64,000 nt of DNA from Sphaerospermopsis kisseleviana NIES-73. Lineage in GTDB: Bacteria; Cyanobacteriota; Cyanobacteriia; Cyanobacteriales; Nostocaceae. The stretch is taken from NCBI RefSeq assembly GCF_002368075.1, contig NZ_AP018314.1, positions 2,751,857-2,815,856 on the forward strand, read 5' to 3'. The notes beneath the pieces were generated by a model. It was not told the origin of the DNA, searched no databases, and saw nothing but the letters and a program-made list of their open reading frames with translations. The translations under genes and the position numbers were made by a program. Shown piece after piece: positions 17,736 to 25,837 of this stretch; the stretch's first letter is position 1, and each line of letters starts with the position of its first letter.

Positions 17736-18053
17736 TCAGTAAAATATATTATTCAACAAATTTATCAGGTAATTATTCCCTTGGTTAACGCCTCGATTAG
17801 ATATTGGTAAACCAAATTCAAAAGACGTATTTAGTGTGATTTGCGATAACTTATATTTAGTCTTTTCTGAAGTAGAGTCACCTGTCGCCAGAGTTAAATC
17901 ACTATTACCTTCGGTTTCGATATCAGTTTTTTGTAAAAATAAATTAACTTTACCTAAAATAGATGATATTTGCCCACCAATTAGAGATTCTTGCTCTGCA
18001 TCAGAAAGATATCTAACTAATTGAGAATTATTGAATTGAGTACTTTCAGCCAT
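17736..18053 (-). CDS. GG-leader peptide 5, in operon with the transporter
   Basis: The precursor is 105 residues from the ATG of MAESTQFN, with ggag eight bases upstream. Its leader has 27 residues ending LSDAEQESLIGG and is the most divergent of the set. The 78-residue core (QISSILGKVNLFLQK...) is Asn/Thr/Ser/Leu-rich with no Cys or Trp and ends INLLNNIFY. It starts only 28 bases after the transporter stop, so it is very likely co-transcribed with hlyD and PCAT and may be the cognate substrate. Confidence 0.8.
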   Translation of the reverse strand: MAESTQFNNSQLVRYLSDAEQESLIGGQISSILGKVNLFLQKTDIETEGNSDLTLATGDSTSEKTKYKLSQITLNTSFEFGLPISNRGVNQGNNYLINLLNNIFY

Positions 18054-18081
18054 ATTATTACTCCTCACTTAAATAAGACGG

Positions 18082-20250
18082 TTATATAGTTAAGAATTTT
18101 AAATGCTCTCCTTTTTGAGACAGAAAAGTTTCCATACTTCCTTGGAGTTGTACTTGACCTTTATCTATTAACACGATCCAATCTGCTCGATTTACCACAC
18201 TAGGACGATGGGTAATCAAAATTGTAGTTTTTCCTTTGCGAGATTCCAATAATCGATCTAGAACGTGACTTTCACTAACTGGATCTAATCCTGCGGTAGC
18301 TTCATCTAAAATTAAAATCGGTGGGTTTGTGAGTATTCCCCGTGCGATCGCTAATCGTTGTCTTTGTCCACCAGAAAGATTTGCACCAAATTCTCCTAAC
18401 ACAGTTTGATACTTATTAGGTAATTGACTAATAAAACCATCTGCATCAGCAATTTCACAAGCTTGAACAATTTGATCAAAAGGAAGAGAAGGAGTTCCTA
18501 AACGAAAGTTTTCTAAAATTGAACGACTCCAAAAATGCGGTTCTTGGGGTACATAAACTACTTGCTGTCGCAAACAATCAAGGGAAAGATCATAAATATT
18601 AAAAACACCGATGCGGATATTACCTGAAGTTGGCTCATATAAACCTGCAATTAGTTTTGCTAAGGTACTTTTACCACAACCTGATTGACCAATTAAAGCA
18701 ATCACCTTTCCACCGGGAAGTTTTAGAGAAAAATTCTCTAATAAATCAACTCTCCCTGCATGGTGAAATGTCAGATGAGAAAAATGAATATCTGCATCAC
18801 CAGATATTTGTACAATTGGTTTTTGACTACCGCCAACAACTTCTGGTGTGGCATCAATAACTTCTAATAAACGAGAAATTGCAGTTTGAGAACGGAAATA
18901 TTCATCTACTAATCCGACCACAATACCAATTAAGGCTAAAACATTCACTTGTAAAGCATTGAAAGCCAACATTTGACCAATAGTTAATTGGTTGTTAATT
19001 ACTAACATACTGCCTAAACCCAATAAAATTACACCACCAAGAGTAGAAAGAAGTTTAGCAACAGTACCGTTAATAATTCCGATTTGAATTGTGCTGAAAG
19101 TAAGATTAGCTAGACGACCAAAACGGCTTTGAAATTCCTCCCAAAATTGAGGAGCAGCATTAGTTGTTTTGATTACTTGTGCGCCTTTAAAAGTTTCTAC
19201 TAAGACACCTTGATTTTCTGCACCTAAAACTAATAAACTGCGGGTTTTTTGTTGCAATATGGGTAAGAATGGCAGAGTTGCTAGAGTCATTAAAGCCCCA
19301 AAAATAATCACTGCTATTGTTAATTGCCAGCTATAAAAAAGCATCACACAAAAAGAAATAATGGCTATGAAAAGCTGACTAGGTAACAGCACTACTACCT
19401 GAGAAATTAACTGATTGATTTCATTAATGTCGCTCAAACGGCTAGTAATTTCACCACTACGACGAGATTCGTAATAACTCAAAGGTAATTGCAGTATTCT
19501 CCTGCCAAAATCCAAGACTAATCCTAATTGTAATCGTTGACCAAAATGGGCAATCATAGTAGATTGTATAACTTGCAAACTACTACTAAATACGGTCATG
19601 ACAACAACAGCAGATACCACTACTGTGAGTAACTGGATATCTCCTCGGACTAAAACATCATCAGTAAGTAATTGAATTAAAATAGGAGTTCCCAGGGCTA
19701 ATATACCCAGGATAATATTAATAATTAAAACTTGAGTCAGCAGTCCTCGATAGGGCAGAATCCGCATAAAAAAGCGTAAAAAACCACCGTGGGGTTTTTC
19801 TTGGGGTTGTTGAGAAAAACGCTCTGGATCTGGCTCTAATAAGAGCATGACTCCATTCCAAGCTGCTAATAATTCTTCGCGTTTAATATAGCGAATACCT
19901 ACAGACGGATCAGCAATTACATATTTTTTACCCTTTTTACCATATAAAATAACCCAGTGATAACCACGCCAATGAATAATTGCTGGTAGTTGGATTTCGT
20001 TGATTCTATCTACAAGTTCTGGTGAGGCTTTAACGGCTCTCGCATTAAATCCTAAATTATCAGATCCACGTTTTAAACCTAATAAAGTAGTGCCTAGTTG
20101 TCCTGTTCCTACGGCTTCTCGACTTTTATTTATGGTTAAGAAACGTCCGTAATATTTGCAAATGGAAGCTAGACAAGCTGCTCCACAATCTTCTTCGCTT
20201 GCTTGTAAAATACATTGGTATTTTCTTTGAGGTTGAAATAAATTAAACAT
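18082..20250 (-). CDS. peptidase-C39 ABC transporter (PCAT) for GG-leader peptides
   Basis: The protein has 722 residues. Residues 1-140 are a C39 cysteine protease: QASEEDCGAACL holds the Gln and catalytic Cys, GYHWVILYG the His and VIADPSVG the Asp. An ABC transmembrane domain spans about 165-450. The ATPase domain shows Walker A GQSGCGKSTL, signature LSGGQRQRLAIARG, Walker B ILILDEAT and an H-loop LITHRPS. It would cut leaders after Gly-Gly and export the cores across the inner membrane. All catalytic residues look intact. It resembles HetC-type and bacteriocin exporters; the surrounding peptide genes favour the latter. Confidence 0.95.
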   Translation of the reverse strand: MFNLFQPQRKYQCILQASEEDCGAACLASICKYYGRFLTINKSREAVGTGQLGTTLLGLKRGSDNLGFNARAVKASPELVDRINEIQLPAIIHWRGYHWVILYGKKGKKYVIADPSVGIRYIKREELLAAWNGVMLLLEPDPERFSQQPQEKPHGGFLRFFMRILPYRGLLTQVLIINIILGILALGTPILIQLLTDDVLVRGDIQLLTVVVSAVVVMTVFSSSLQVIQSTMIAHFGQRLQLGLVLDFGRRILQLPLSYYESRRSGEITSRLSDINEINQLISQVVVLLPSQLFIAIISFCVMLFYSWQLTIAVIIFGALMTLATLPFLPILQQKTRSLLVLGAENQGVLVETFKGAQVIKTTNAAPQFWEEFQSRFGRLANLTFSTIQIGIINGTVAKLLSTLGGVILLGLGSMLVINNQLTIGQMLAFNALQVNVLALIGIVVGLVDEYFRSQTAISRLLEVIDATPEVVGGSQKPIVQISGDADIHFSHLTFHHAGRVDLLENFSLKLPGGKVIALIGQSGCGKSTLAKLIAGLYEPTSGNIRIGVFNIYDLSLDCLRQQVVYVPQEPHFWSRSILENFRLGTPSLPFDQIVQACEIADADGFISQLPNKYQTVLGEFGANLSGGQRQRLAIARGILTNPPILILDEATAGLDPVSESHVLDRLLESRKGKTTILITHRPSVVNRADWIVLIDKGQVQLQGSMETFLSQKGEHLKFLTI

Positions 20251-20261
20251 AATAGAGTAGT

Positions 20262-20372
20262 TCAGTAGTTCAGGAGTTTAGTAGTTCAGGAGTATGGGGA
20301 GGTAGGGGGAAATTATTTGTATTTTCCCAATCACCAATTACCAATTACCCATTACACATTACCTATTACCTA
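20262..20372. repeat. STRR arrays between PCAT and HlyD genes
   Basis: Units of gtagttcag (imperfect) are followed by aattacc/attacct heptamers. They fill the 122-base gap between two genes that should be co-transcribed. Confidence 0.7.
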
Positions 20373-21920
20373 TTACAAATCAGTAATTAATCTGGCTTTT
20401 CTGAGAATAAATTGCATCACAGTTTCTTCACGGGTAATAATATCAGTGCGACCTTGCATTCCCGGTTGTAAATAACATTTACGTTCACCTCTACCTACAT
20501 ATAATGTTTCTGGTTCAATAGTGACTTCATAACCATTAACCAGGGAATTTGTAGATGTATAATTTTGAGTTTGGTTTGTTGGTGAAACTGGTAAAATATC
20601 TGGAGCAACGTTTTTGACAATGCCTTTGAGAGTACCATAATCTGGATAAGGACAAGCAGAAACTTGCATTTGGACTTTTTGACCTGGTTCTACTTTGTTA
20701 ATTTCTTGAGTAGGTACATAGGTTTTGATTTGTAAAGGAGCATTGAGAGGGGCAATTTGAGCAACAGCTTCACTGGGTTGTACTACCTGTCCAGGGTTAC
20801 GAATTTTTAATTGTAATAATGTGCCAGTAATAGGTGCGCGAATCACTCTTTTTTTCAAATCAATTTCTGTTTGTAGCAGGTCTTGACGAGTGCGAATTAG
20901 TTGTTTTTGAATTTCCAAACGTTGTTGTAATAGAGTTTGAAGTTCTTTTTTTAAAGCTGCTAAATTTGCTTCTCCCCTAGCTTGTTCTTGTTTAATTCTT
21001 TCAGAGGCAATAATGACAGCAGAATTATTAGGATTGATAGCTGTTCTCGCTTTCGCTAGATTTGTTTGAGCAACTTTAAATGCCTGTACTTTTTCCTCCA
21101 AAAGAGTTTTAGCGTCGTTTTTAGCTTGTTCTAATTTAGCTCTAGCAGATTTAACAGCTTGTTGTTTTTCTTCCAAAATATTGCGAGAAATTGCACCAGA
21201 ATCAGCGATCGCCTGTAATCTATCTCTCTGCAACTTGGCAAGATTGAAAGCTGTTTGTGCTTCTTCGATTGTGGTTTTTAAAACTCCTTCTTGTTGTAAG
21301 CGTTCCAGCTGTGATTTGGCAAATCTCACAGCTAATTCTGCTTGTGCCATTTCTGCATTAGCTTTAATTTGTTGGTCTTCAAAGTTACGTTGAGTACCAT
21401 CTAATTCAGCTTCTGATGCGATAATTGTACGATTGATTAAATTTGTCTGTGCCAAAATTTGATTATTGATTTCACCTATTTGAGCATCAATTTGTACAAG
21501 TTGTAATTGACCTTGTTGAATACTGCTTTCTAGTTGGCTTTTTTGGGTTTGTAAATTGGAATCATCAACATAAGCGATCGCATCTCCCTGATTAACTACC
21601 TGATTATCTTTGACTAAAATCTTCTGCACCTGGCCAGAAATAGCCGATTCAACTAACCTGAGTTCCCCTACAGGTCTAATAGTTCCTGGAACTTTCACCG
21701 TCACTTTATAAGCAAGTACAGTAGTTAAACCTACACCTACCACAAAGATAGTCAACATTACCCCCACACCAATGCTAGTCCATTTGTGAATTTGGGGCAG
21801 AAACTCATTAATTTCAACTGGTTGCAGATGTTCAGAACCTGGATCACCAGACCCATTCCAAACATAGTTTTCATGGCGGTGTAAAGAATCCACAACGTTC
21901 CACCTTTTTGATTGAAACAT
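20373..21920 (-). CDS. HlyD-family secretion adaptor
   Basis: About 515 residues from the ATG of MFQSKRWNVV; a TTG two codons upstream is less likely. One membrane helix lies near residues 53-75 (IGVGVMLTIFVVGVGLTTVLAY). A biotinyl-lipoyl-like half follows (PGTIRPVGELRLVESAISGQVQKILVKDNQVVNQGDAIAYVDD), then a long coiled coil (about 125-360) and the second lipoyl half with RAPITGTLLQLKIRNPGQVV. It would link the PCAT to an outer-membrane TolC-like channel. It is the first gene of the hlyD-PCAT-peptide 5 unit. Confidence 0.93.
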   Translation of the reverse strand: MFQSKRWNVVDSLHRHENYVWNGSGDPGSEHLQPVEINEFLPQIHKWTSIGVGVMLTIFVVGVGLTTVLAYKVTVKVPGTIRPVGELRLVESAISGQVQKILVKDNQVVNQGDAIAYVDDSNLQTQKSQLESSIQQGQLQLVQIDAQIGEINNQILAQTNLINRTIIASEAELDGTQRNFEDQQIKANAEMAQAELAVRFAKSQLERLQQEGVLKTTIEEAQTAFNLAKLQRDRLQAIADSGAISRNILEEKQQAVKSARAKLEQAKNDAKTLLEEKVQAFKVAQTNLAKARTAINPNNSAVIIASERIKQEQARGEANLAALKKELQTLLQQRLEIQKQLIRTRQDLLQTEIDLKKRVIRAPITGTLLQLKIRNPGQVVQPSEAVAQIAPLNAPLQIKTYVPTQEINKVEPGQKVQMQVSACPYPDYGTLKGIVKNVAPDILPVSPTNQTQNYTSTNSLVNGYEVTIEPETLYVGRGERKCYLQPGMQGRTDIITREETVMQFILRKARLITDL

Positions 21921-22465
21921 CAACAAAAATCAGGATTATCTCATATTACATTTGATATCTCAGCCGCTCAGATAACTCCACATAACTTGATTGGAAAACC
22001 CGTGTAAGCATTCAACTATCAGCCATCAGTAATCAGCTTTTTCAGACTTATGCCAGAAATACTTATTTGATAATTAACCAATTTCTCAAACTTTCTGATT
22101 CCTGACTCCTGAATTGTGATCAAAAAATGTATCTTTACCTCTATCTTTTGGTGAATATTTGGTGAATATAAGTTATACCTAAAGTATCAACACTGCCAAA
22201 TACTGGCTCATCATAAAGGTTGACTCAACTCAACAGAACCAGAATGAAAAAAATAAAATATGTCGCTCACAATAGTAAACATCATGGTGAAGAATCCTCT
22301 ATAATCATTAGTGGGGGATAAGAAAAGAAAAAGCTGACCATAGCAAAAACTTTTCTTGACATCTCTGACGTGGGCAACGCTGAGAAAACAACCGAGGAGA
22401 ACGCTCAAACTCCCTCAAAGACCTCACTTACGTTGAGCGAGTAGTAAGAATCTCCTCTCCCCCCT
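21921..22465. other. promoter region of the export operon and unassigned sequence
   Basis: It contains a short STRR-like stretch (gccatcagtaatcagc, near 22022). At 22424-22435 it holds cctcacttacgt, the sequence that lies upstream of several peptide starts (cgtaagtgagg on the minus strand), but no Gly-Gly leader follows. A minus-strand frame at 22211-22408 begins nearby and has no recognisable content. It may be a decayed peptide gene. Confidence 0.35.
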
Positions 22466-22684
22466 CTCACAGGGGTAGGTTTTTAATATGATCTGTGAAG
22501 GCAAGACCAGGAAGACAAGGAAGGAAAGTGGACAAGGAAGATTTTATACGGACAATGGTTTTTTGACGGACTATTTTTGTGACTAAGAATACATAATTTG
22601 TACTGTTTTCCTCCCTTGTCACCTTGTCCACCTTGTCCACCAAGTCTTGCCCTGACGACAATGTAAAATACCTACCCTTGTGAG
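22466..22684. mobile_element. MITE-like element E, copy 1 (219 bp)
   Basis: Terminal inverted repeats CTCACAGGGGTAGGT and ACCTACCCTTGTGAG bound the element. It is flanked by a perfect 11-base direct repeat CTCTCCCCCCT (22455-22465 and 22685-22695). The interior has complementary tracts rich in caaggaag/cttccttg. A second copy in the same orientation lies at 24163-24369. Confidence 0.88.
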
Positions 22685-22961
22685 CTCTCCCCCCTTCCTA
22701 CTGAAAAACACAAAATTCCCAAAACATGATTGTAAATTGCGCTTTAAATTGCTTTAAATTACTGATTTAGCCAATAAAAATGAATTTTATAGAGAATTTT
22801 ATTGTGTAGCTTTGCCCTAAGAAATTTTTTACCTAAAGTATGGGAATTAAAAACTAGCCCGTTGTGAGCTAAGTTGAGATTTTTGACTAGGAAATAAATA
22901 TAACATTTCCCAGTTTAGTTAATTACACACCAATTTATTTCCTATTCCCTGTTCCCTAAAA

Positions 22962-23288
22962 TTATAGTGTTTGACTTGCAGCAGAGAATGGTGGCAAAAT
23001 CATAATATCTTCTGCGCCAGTAGCACCACCTTTACCCTGTGCAGTAGAGTTTCCAACACTGCCAAAAAGACCGGAAGTAGTTGAACCTTGTAAAGTATTA
23101 TTGCCCAACACAGTGCTTGAACCATCATTTAAAGTTTGACCCAGCGCAGTAATTGGTTGACCTCGTATAACTGCAAGAGGTTGAATAAATTGATCATTGA
23201 AAGGTTGACCTTGACCACCTAACAAAAGTTCTTGTTGCTTTAAAGATAACTGCACTAATGAATCTGATTTCATGATATCTTGTAACAT
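22962..23288 (-). CDS. GG-leader peptide 6, Gly/Ser/Thr-rich core
   Basis: The precursor is 108 residues. The 25-residue leader begins MLQDIMKSDS and ends LSLKQQELLLGG. The 83-residue core is low in charge and rich in Gly, Ser, Thr, Gln and Asn (TLNDGSSTVLGNN, QGSTTSGLFGSVGNS), with no Cys. Its GTTASG-like stretch is weakly similar to the cores of peptides 8 and 9. The ATG is preceded by aggtgaacaat, not the usual gaggctaac box. Confidence 0.75.
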   Translation of the reverse strand: MLQDIMKSDSLVQLSLKQQELLLGGQGQPFNDQFIQPLAVIRGQPITALGQTLNDGSSTVLGNNTLQGSTTSGLFGSVGNSTAQGKGGATGAEDIMILPPFSAASQTL

Positions 23289-23326
23289 AATTGTTCACCT
23301 TTATTGTTCACCTTTTTGGAAATCCA

Positions 23327-23805
23327 TTAAAACATCCCTAGAGTTCCCAGAGGATTATTGAATGATCTAGGGTTGTTGGGGAATAGATTATTAACAGATC
23401 CAAAAGGAGAAACTTCAGGTTCATTAGATGACAATATAGATTGTGCGCCACTATTGACATCAGCAAAATCAGTATTAGTTCGAGAAACTTTACCTAGTGG
23501 AGTATTTCTGTTATTCTCTGTGGTATTTTAGGCTCTTTGAGAAAAATTGTTATTGCTAATCTGAGGTTGACTACCACCAGTTAAAAATTCTTGTTCCTGA
23601 TCAGATAACTCAATAAACCATTTGAATTTCATCATTGGACCTCTCCAAAATAGAATGTATTAATTTGTCATAAGTTGTAGGGGCGAAGCTTATGGGCGAT
23701 AATTTAACGGAAAAATCAGACATCTAGATATCCCATAAGCTTCGACCTGCCCCCATAAATAGGTTCCATAATTTCTTTTCTGGAGATGTCTATTGGACAT
23801 GACAT
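23327..23805 (-). pseudogene. GG-leader peptide 7, broken by element B in its leader
   Basis: The start context (aggctaacaatcATG at 23805) and first codons M-S-C-P are separated from the rest of the leader by element B. Beyond the element the frame resumes M-M-K-F-K-W-F-I-E-LSDQEQEFLTGG. Removing the element and one copy of the GTCCAAT direct repeat joins the two parts in frame, giving a 25-residue leader like its neighbours. The core begins SQPQISNNNFSQRA, then has a TAA near 23528, after which an open frame continues to a stop at 23327, so either the core is short or a second lesion is present. Confidence 0.8.
23638..23792. mobile_element. MITE-like element B, copy 2
   Basis: This is an inverted, near-identical copy of the element at 4281-4451. 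Its left end is slightly decayed (GACCTCTCCA for GACATCTCCA). A direct repeat of up to 7 bases (ATTGGAC on the plus strand) flanks it. It interrupts peptide gene 7 within the leader. Confidence 0.88.
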
Positions 23806-23919
23806 GATTGTTAGCCTAAGTCCCGATATCCAAAATAAAACAATTCAAATTCCTATGCAGATTTTTGAGTAGGGGGATTAAAAATAATCAAGAATTTGGT
23901 TATTTGATCACCCCCAAGC

Positions 23920-24099
23920 CAATACTTTTCAGTTAAGCCCAAAAAATAGAATTATGTAGGTTGGGGAGCCATCGCCTTGGACGGGTTTCCCGGCTTGTGG
24001 CGAATGGCGTTTGACGTTAGGAAACCGAACATTTACAGGCTTTTGTTGGGTTGCGACTGCCTACGCCAACCTACAAAAACTTTTAACCGAACAGTATTG
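23920..24099. mobile_element. MITE-like element A, copy 2
   Basis: The ends CAATACTTTTCAGTTAA and, as reverse complement, CAATACTGTTCGGTTAA match element A at 4136. The interior has diverged and is longer, including a gtaggttgggg...caacctac pair. No clear target duplication remains. It lies between peptide genes 7 and 8. Confidence 0.7.
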
Positions 24100-24129
24100 A
24101 CAGTTGTTCAGCAAATCACAGAAACCGCC

Positions 24130-24713
24130 TTAGCCACCAGGACCACCAGGACCACCGGGACCCTCACAGGGGTAGGTTTTTAATATTATCTGTTGAGGCA
24201 GGACTAGGAAGACAAGGAGGGAAAGTAGACAAGGAAGATTTTATCCGCACAATAGTCTTTTTGTTACCAAGAGAATATGATTTTGTACGGTTTTCCTCCC
24301 TTGTCCACTGTCCTTCCTTGTCCCCCAAGTCTTGCCCTCACGACAATGTAAAATACCTACCCTTGTGAGCCACCGGGACCACCGAGACCACCGGGACCAC
24401 CAAGACCTTCAGGACCGGCAAGAGGTGAGCCTTGTCCGTTGAGAATGGGTGCTGCACCCAAGGCTGCAACTTGAGGAACTATGGGCGCACCCAATCCCAA
24501 GAAGTCTTGGGCTGCGGTGTTGACAGCAGAACTTGTACCGATGGAGCTACCAGTGCTACCATTAGGACCAGAAGCTGTAGTACCTTGCAAGTTTGCTAAT
24601 CTATTAGCGAAGTTACTGCCAGCTAACTCAAAGTCAGCCCCTCCAGTGACAAACTCTTGTACTTCATCAGATAAAACAACAAACAATTCAGACGAGATAA
24701 TTTGATGGGACAT
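24130..24713 (-). pseudogene. GG-leader peptide 8, 3' end interrupted by element E
   Basis: The current frame runs from the ATG of MSHQIISS to a TAG at 24357 supplied by the element, giving a 118-residue product. The leader of 25 residues ends LSDEVQEFVTGG. The core ADFELAGSNFANRLANLQ... is shared with peptide 9 and its end is a run of G-G-P/L repeats. Element E plus one 11-base duplication (CCACCGGGACC) sits in that run; removing it restores the frame through more GGP repeats to a stop at 24130. The truncated peptide may still be made, so this is an altered allele as much as a dead gene. Confidence 0.8.
24163..24369. mobile_element. MITE-like element E, copy 2 (207 bp)
   Basis: Same ends as copy 1 (CTCACAGGGGTAGGT...ACCTACCCTTGTGAG, with small differences). 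Flanked by the 11-base direct repeat CCACCGGGACC (24152-24162 and 24370-24380). Because the target is itself repetitive, part of the duplication could be coincidence, but its length equals that of copy 1. Confidence 0.88.
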
Positions 24714-24826
24714 GATTTTTAGCCTCACTTACGTAATTTTTCAACAAAGGATTCCAGAGCATGAACTGATTTCTTACTGTTTACTTTTGGGCAAAAAGAA
24801 AGCAAACATAATCGCTGCTAGAACAC

Positions 24827-24947
24827 CGATTCATTAATCGTCAGGGCGAAGCATTCGGGTGATAACCTATCGCTAAAACCATTGATATTCCGTCCGAATG
24901 CTTCGCCCCTACAAGGTAAAAACAGATTACCTAGCATTACTGAATCG
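24827..24947. mobile_element. MITE-like element H
   Basis: The outer inverted repeats are CGATTCATTAAT and, as reverse complement of the right end, CGATTCAGTAAT (11 of 12). An inner hairpin pairs gggcgaagcattcgg with ccgaatgcttcgccc. Non-coding, single copy in this window, between peptides 8 and 9. Confidence 0.55.
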
Positions 24948-25256
24948 ACGCTCTAGAATCCGCTATTTACTGACTCCCAAGGATAAAAAACCCAGAACCC
25001 TAATATTTAGTCAGTACCAGCAGTACCGCATAAATAGAGGTACAGCTTGATGTGACCGACATAATACTGAATAATGTTACTTCTGCAATAATTAGTTAGT
25101 TACTGCGAATCACAGTTGCAGATTTTGGCTAGAGGCATCAAGAAGAAGCAAGGCATTTGCTTCTTTGATCACCTAAATAGGCGAAGCGATCTAGTGTTGT
25201 GAAAGCTGATTTTTTTGACCATCTATGGGAGTAAGTGGTTAACAGGGTGGGGAGAT

Positions 25257-25616
25257 TTAGCCAAAAGGACTGCCAGCAGTACCGAAAAGACCACCGCCAC
25301 CGATTGGACTGCCAATACCGGGTGTAGGTGCGGCTTGTCCATTGATAACGGGTGCTGCACCCAACGCTGCAACTTGAGGAACTATGGGCGCACCTAATCC
25401 TAAAAAGTCTTGGGCTGCGGTGTTCACAGCAGAACTTGTACCGATGGAGTCACCTGTGCTACCATTAGGTCCAGAAGTTGTAGTACCTTGCAAGTTTGCT
25501 AATCTATTAGCGAAGTTACTGCCAGCTAATTCAAAGTCAGCCCCTCCAGTGATAAATTCTTGTGCTTCATCAGATAAAACAACAAATAAATTGGTAGCAT
25601 TTATTTGATTTGACAT
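25257..25616 (-). CDS. GG-leader peptide 9, paralogue of peptide 8
   Basis: The precursor is 119 residues from the ATG of MSNQINAT, with the gaggctaacaatc box upstream. The 25-residue leader ends LSDEAQEFITGG. The first 70 residues of the core are almost identical to peptide 8 (ADFELAGSNFANRLANLQGTT, SAVNTAAQDFLGLGAPIV), while the C-terminal 25 residues differ (Pro/Gly-rich, GSPIGGGGLFGTAGSPFG). No Cys. The pair is a recent tandem duplication with a diverging tail. Transcription runs toward peptide 8. Confidence 0.8.
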   Translation of the reverse strand: MSNQINATNLFVVLSDEAQEFITGGADFELAGSNFANRLANLQGTTTSGPNGSTGDSIGTSSAVNTAAQDFLGLGAPIVPQVAALGAAPVINGQAAPTPGIGSPIGGGGLFGTAGSPFG

Positions 25617-25837
25617 GATTGTTAGCCTCACTTACGAAATTAGGTGAATCATCACCTAACAACCCAACTATAAGCATTCTTGCTCGGTAATTCATAAATC
25701 TAGGGATAGAAATCAGATTTGGTAGTTTTACTTCTCCAAGTAGATATAAAATCTTTTAATTATTACAGATATATTCATACCCTATCTAGATTATTATGGT
25801 TTTTGCGGGTATCTTTCATGACTTTACAAACATCCTT

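Noticed and set aside
18082..20250. Transporter as HetC of heterocyst development
   Set aside because: The domain layout is alike, but the gene is joined to HlyD and peptide genes, and no hetP gene is adjacent (the HetP homologue lies 32 kb away).
22211..22408. A 65-residue minus-strand frame as a tenth secreted peptide
   Set aside because: It lacks the leader motif and a Gly-Gly site; only an upstream cctcacttacgt-like sequence recalls the peptide genes.
15701..25616. Peptides as Nif11- or nitrile-hydratase-like leader RiPPs
   Set aside because: Those leaders are much longer (about 70 residues or more) and differ in sequence; here leaders are 25-27 residues of the bacteriocin double-glycine type.
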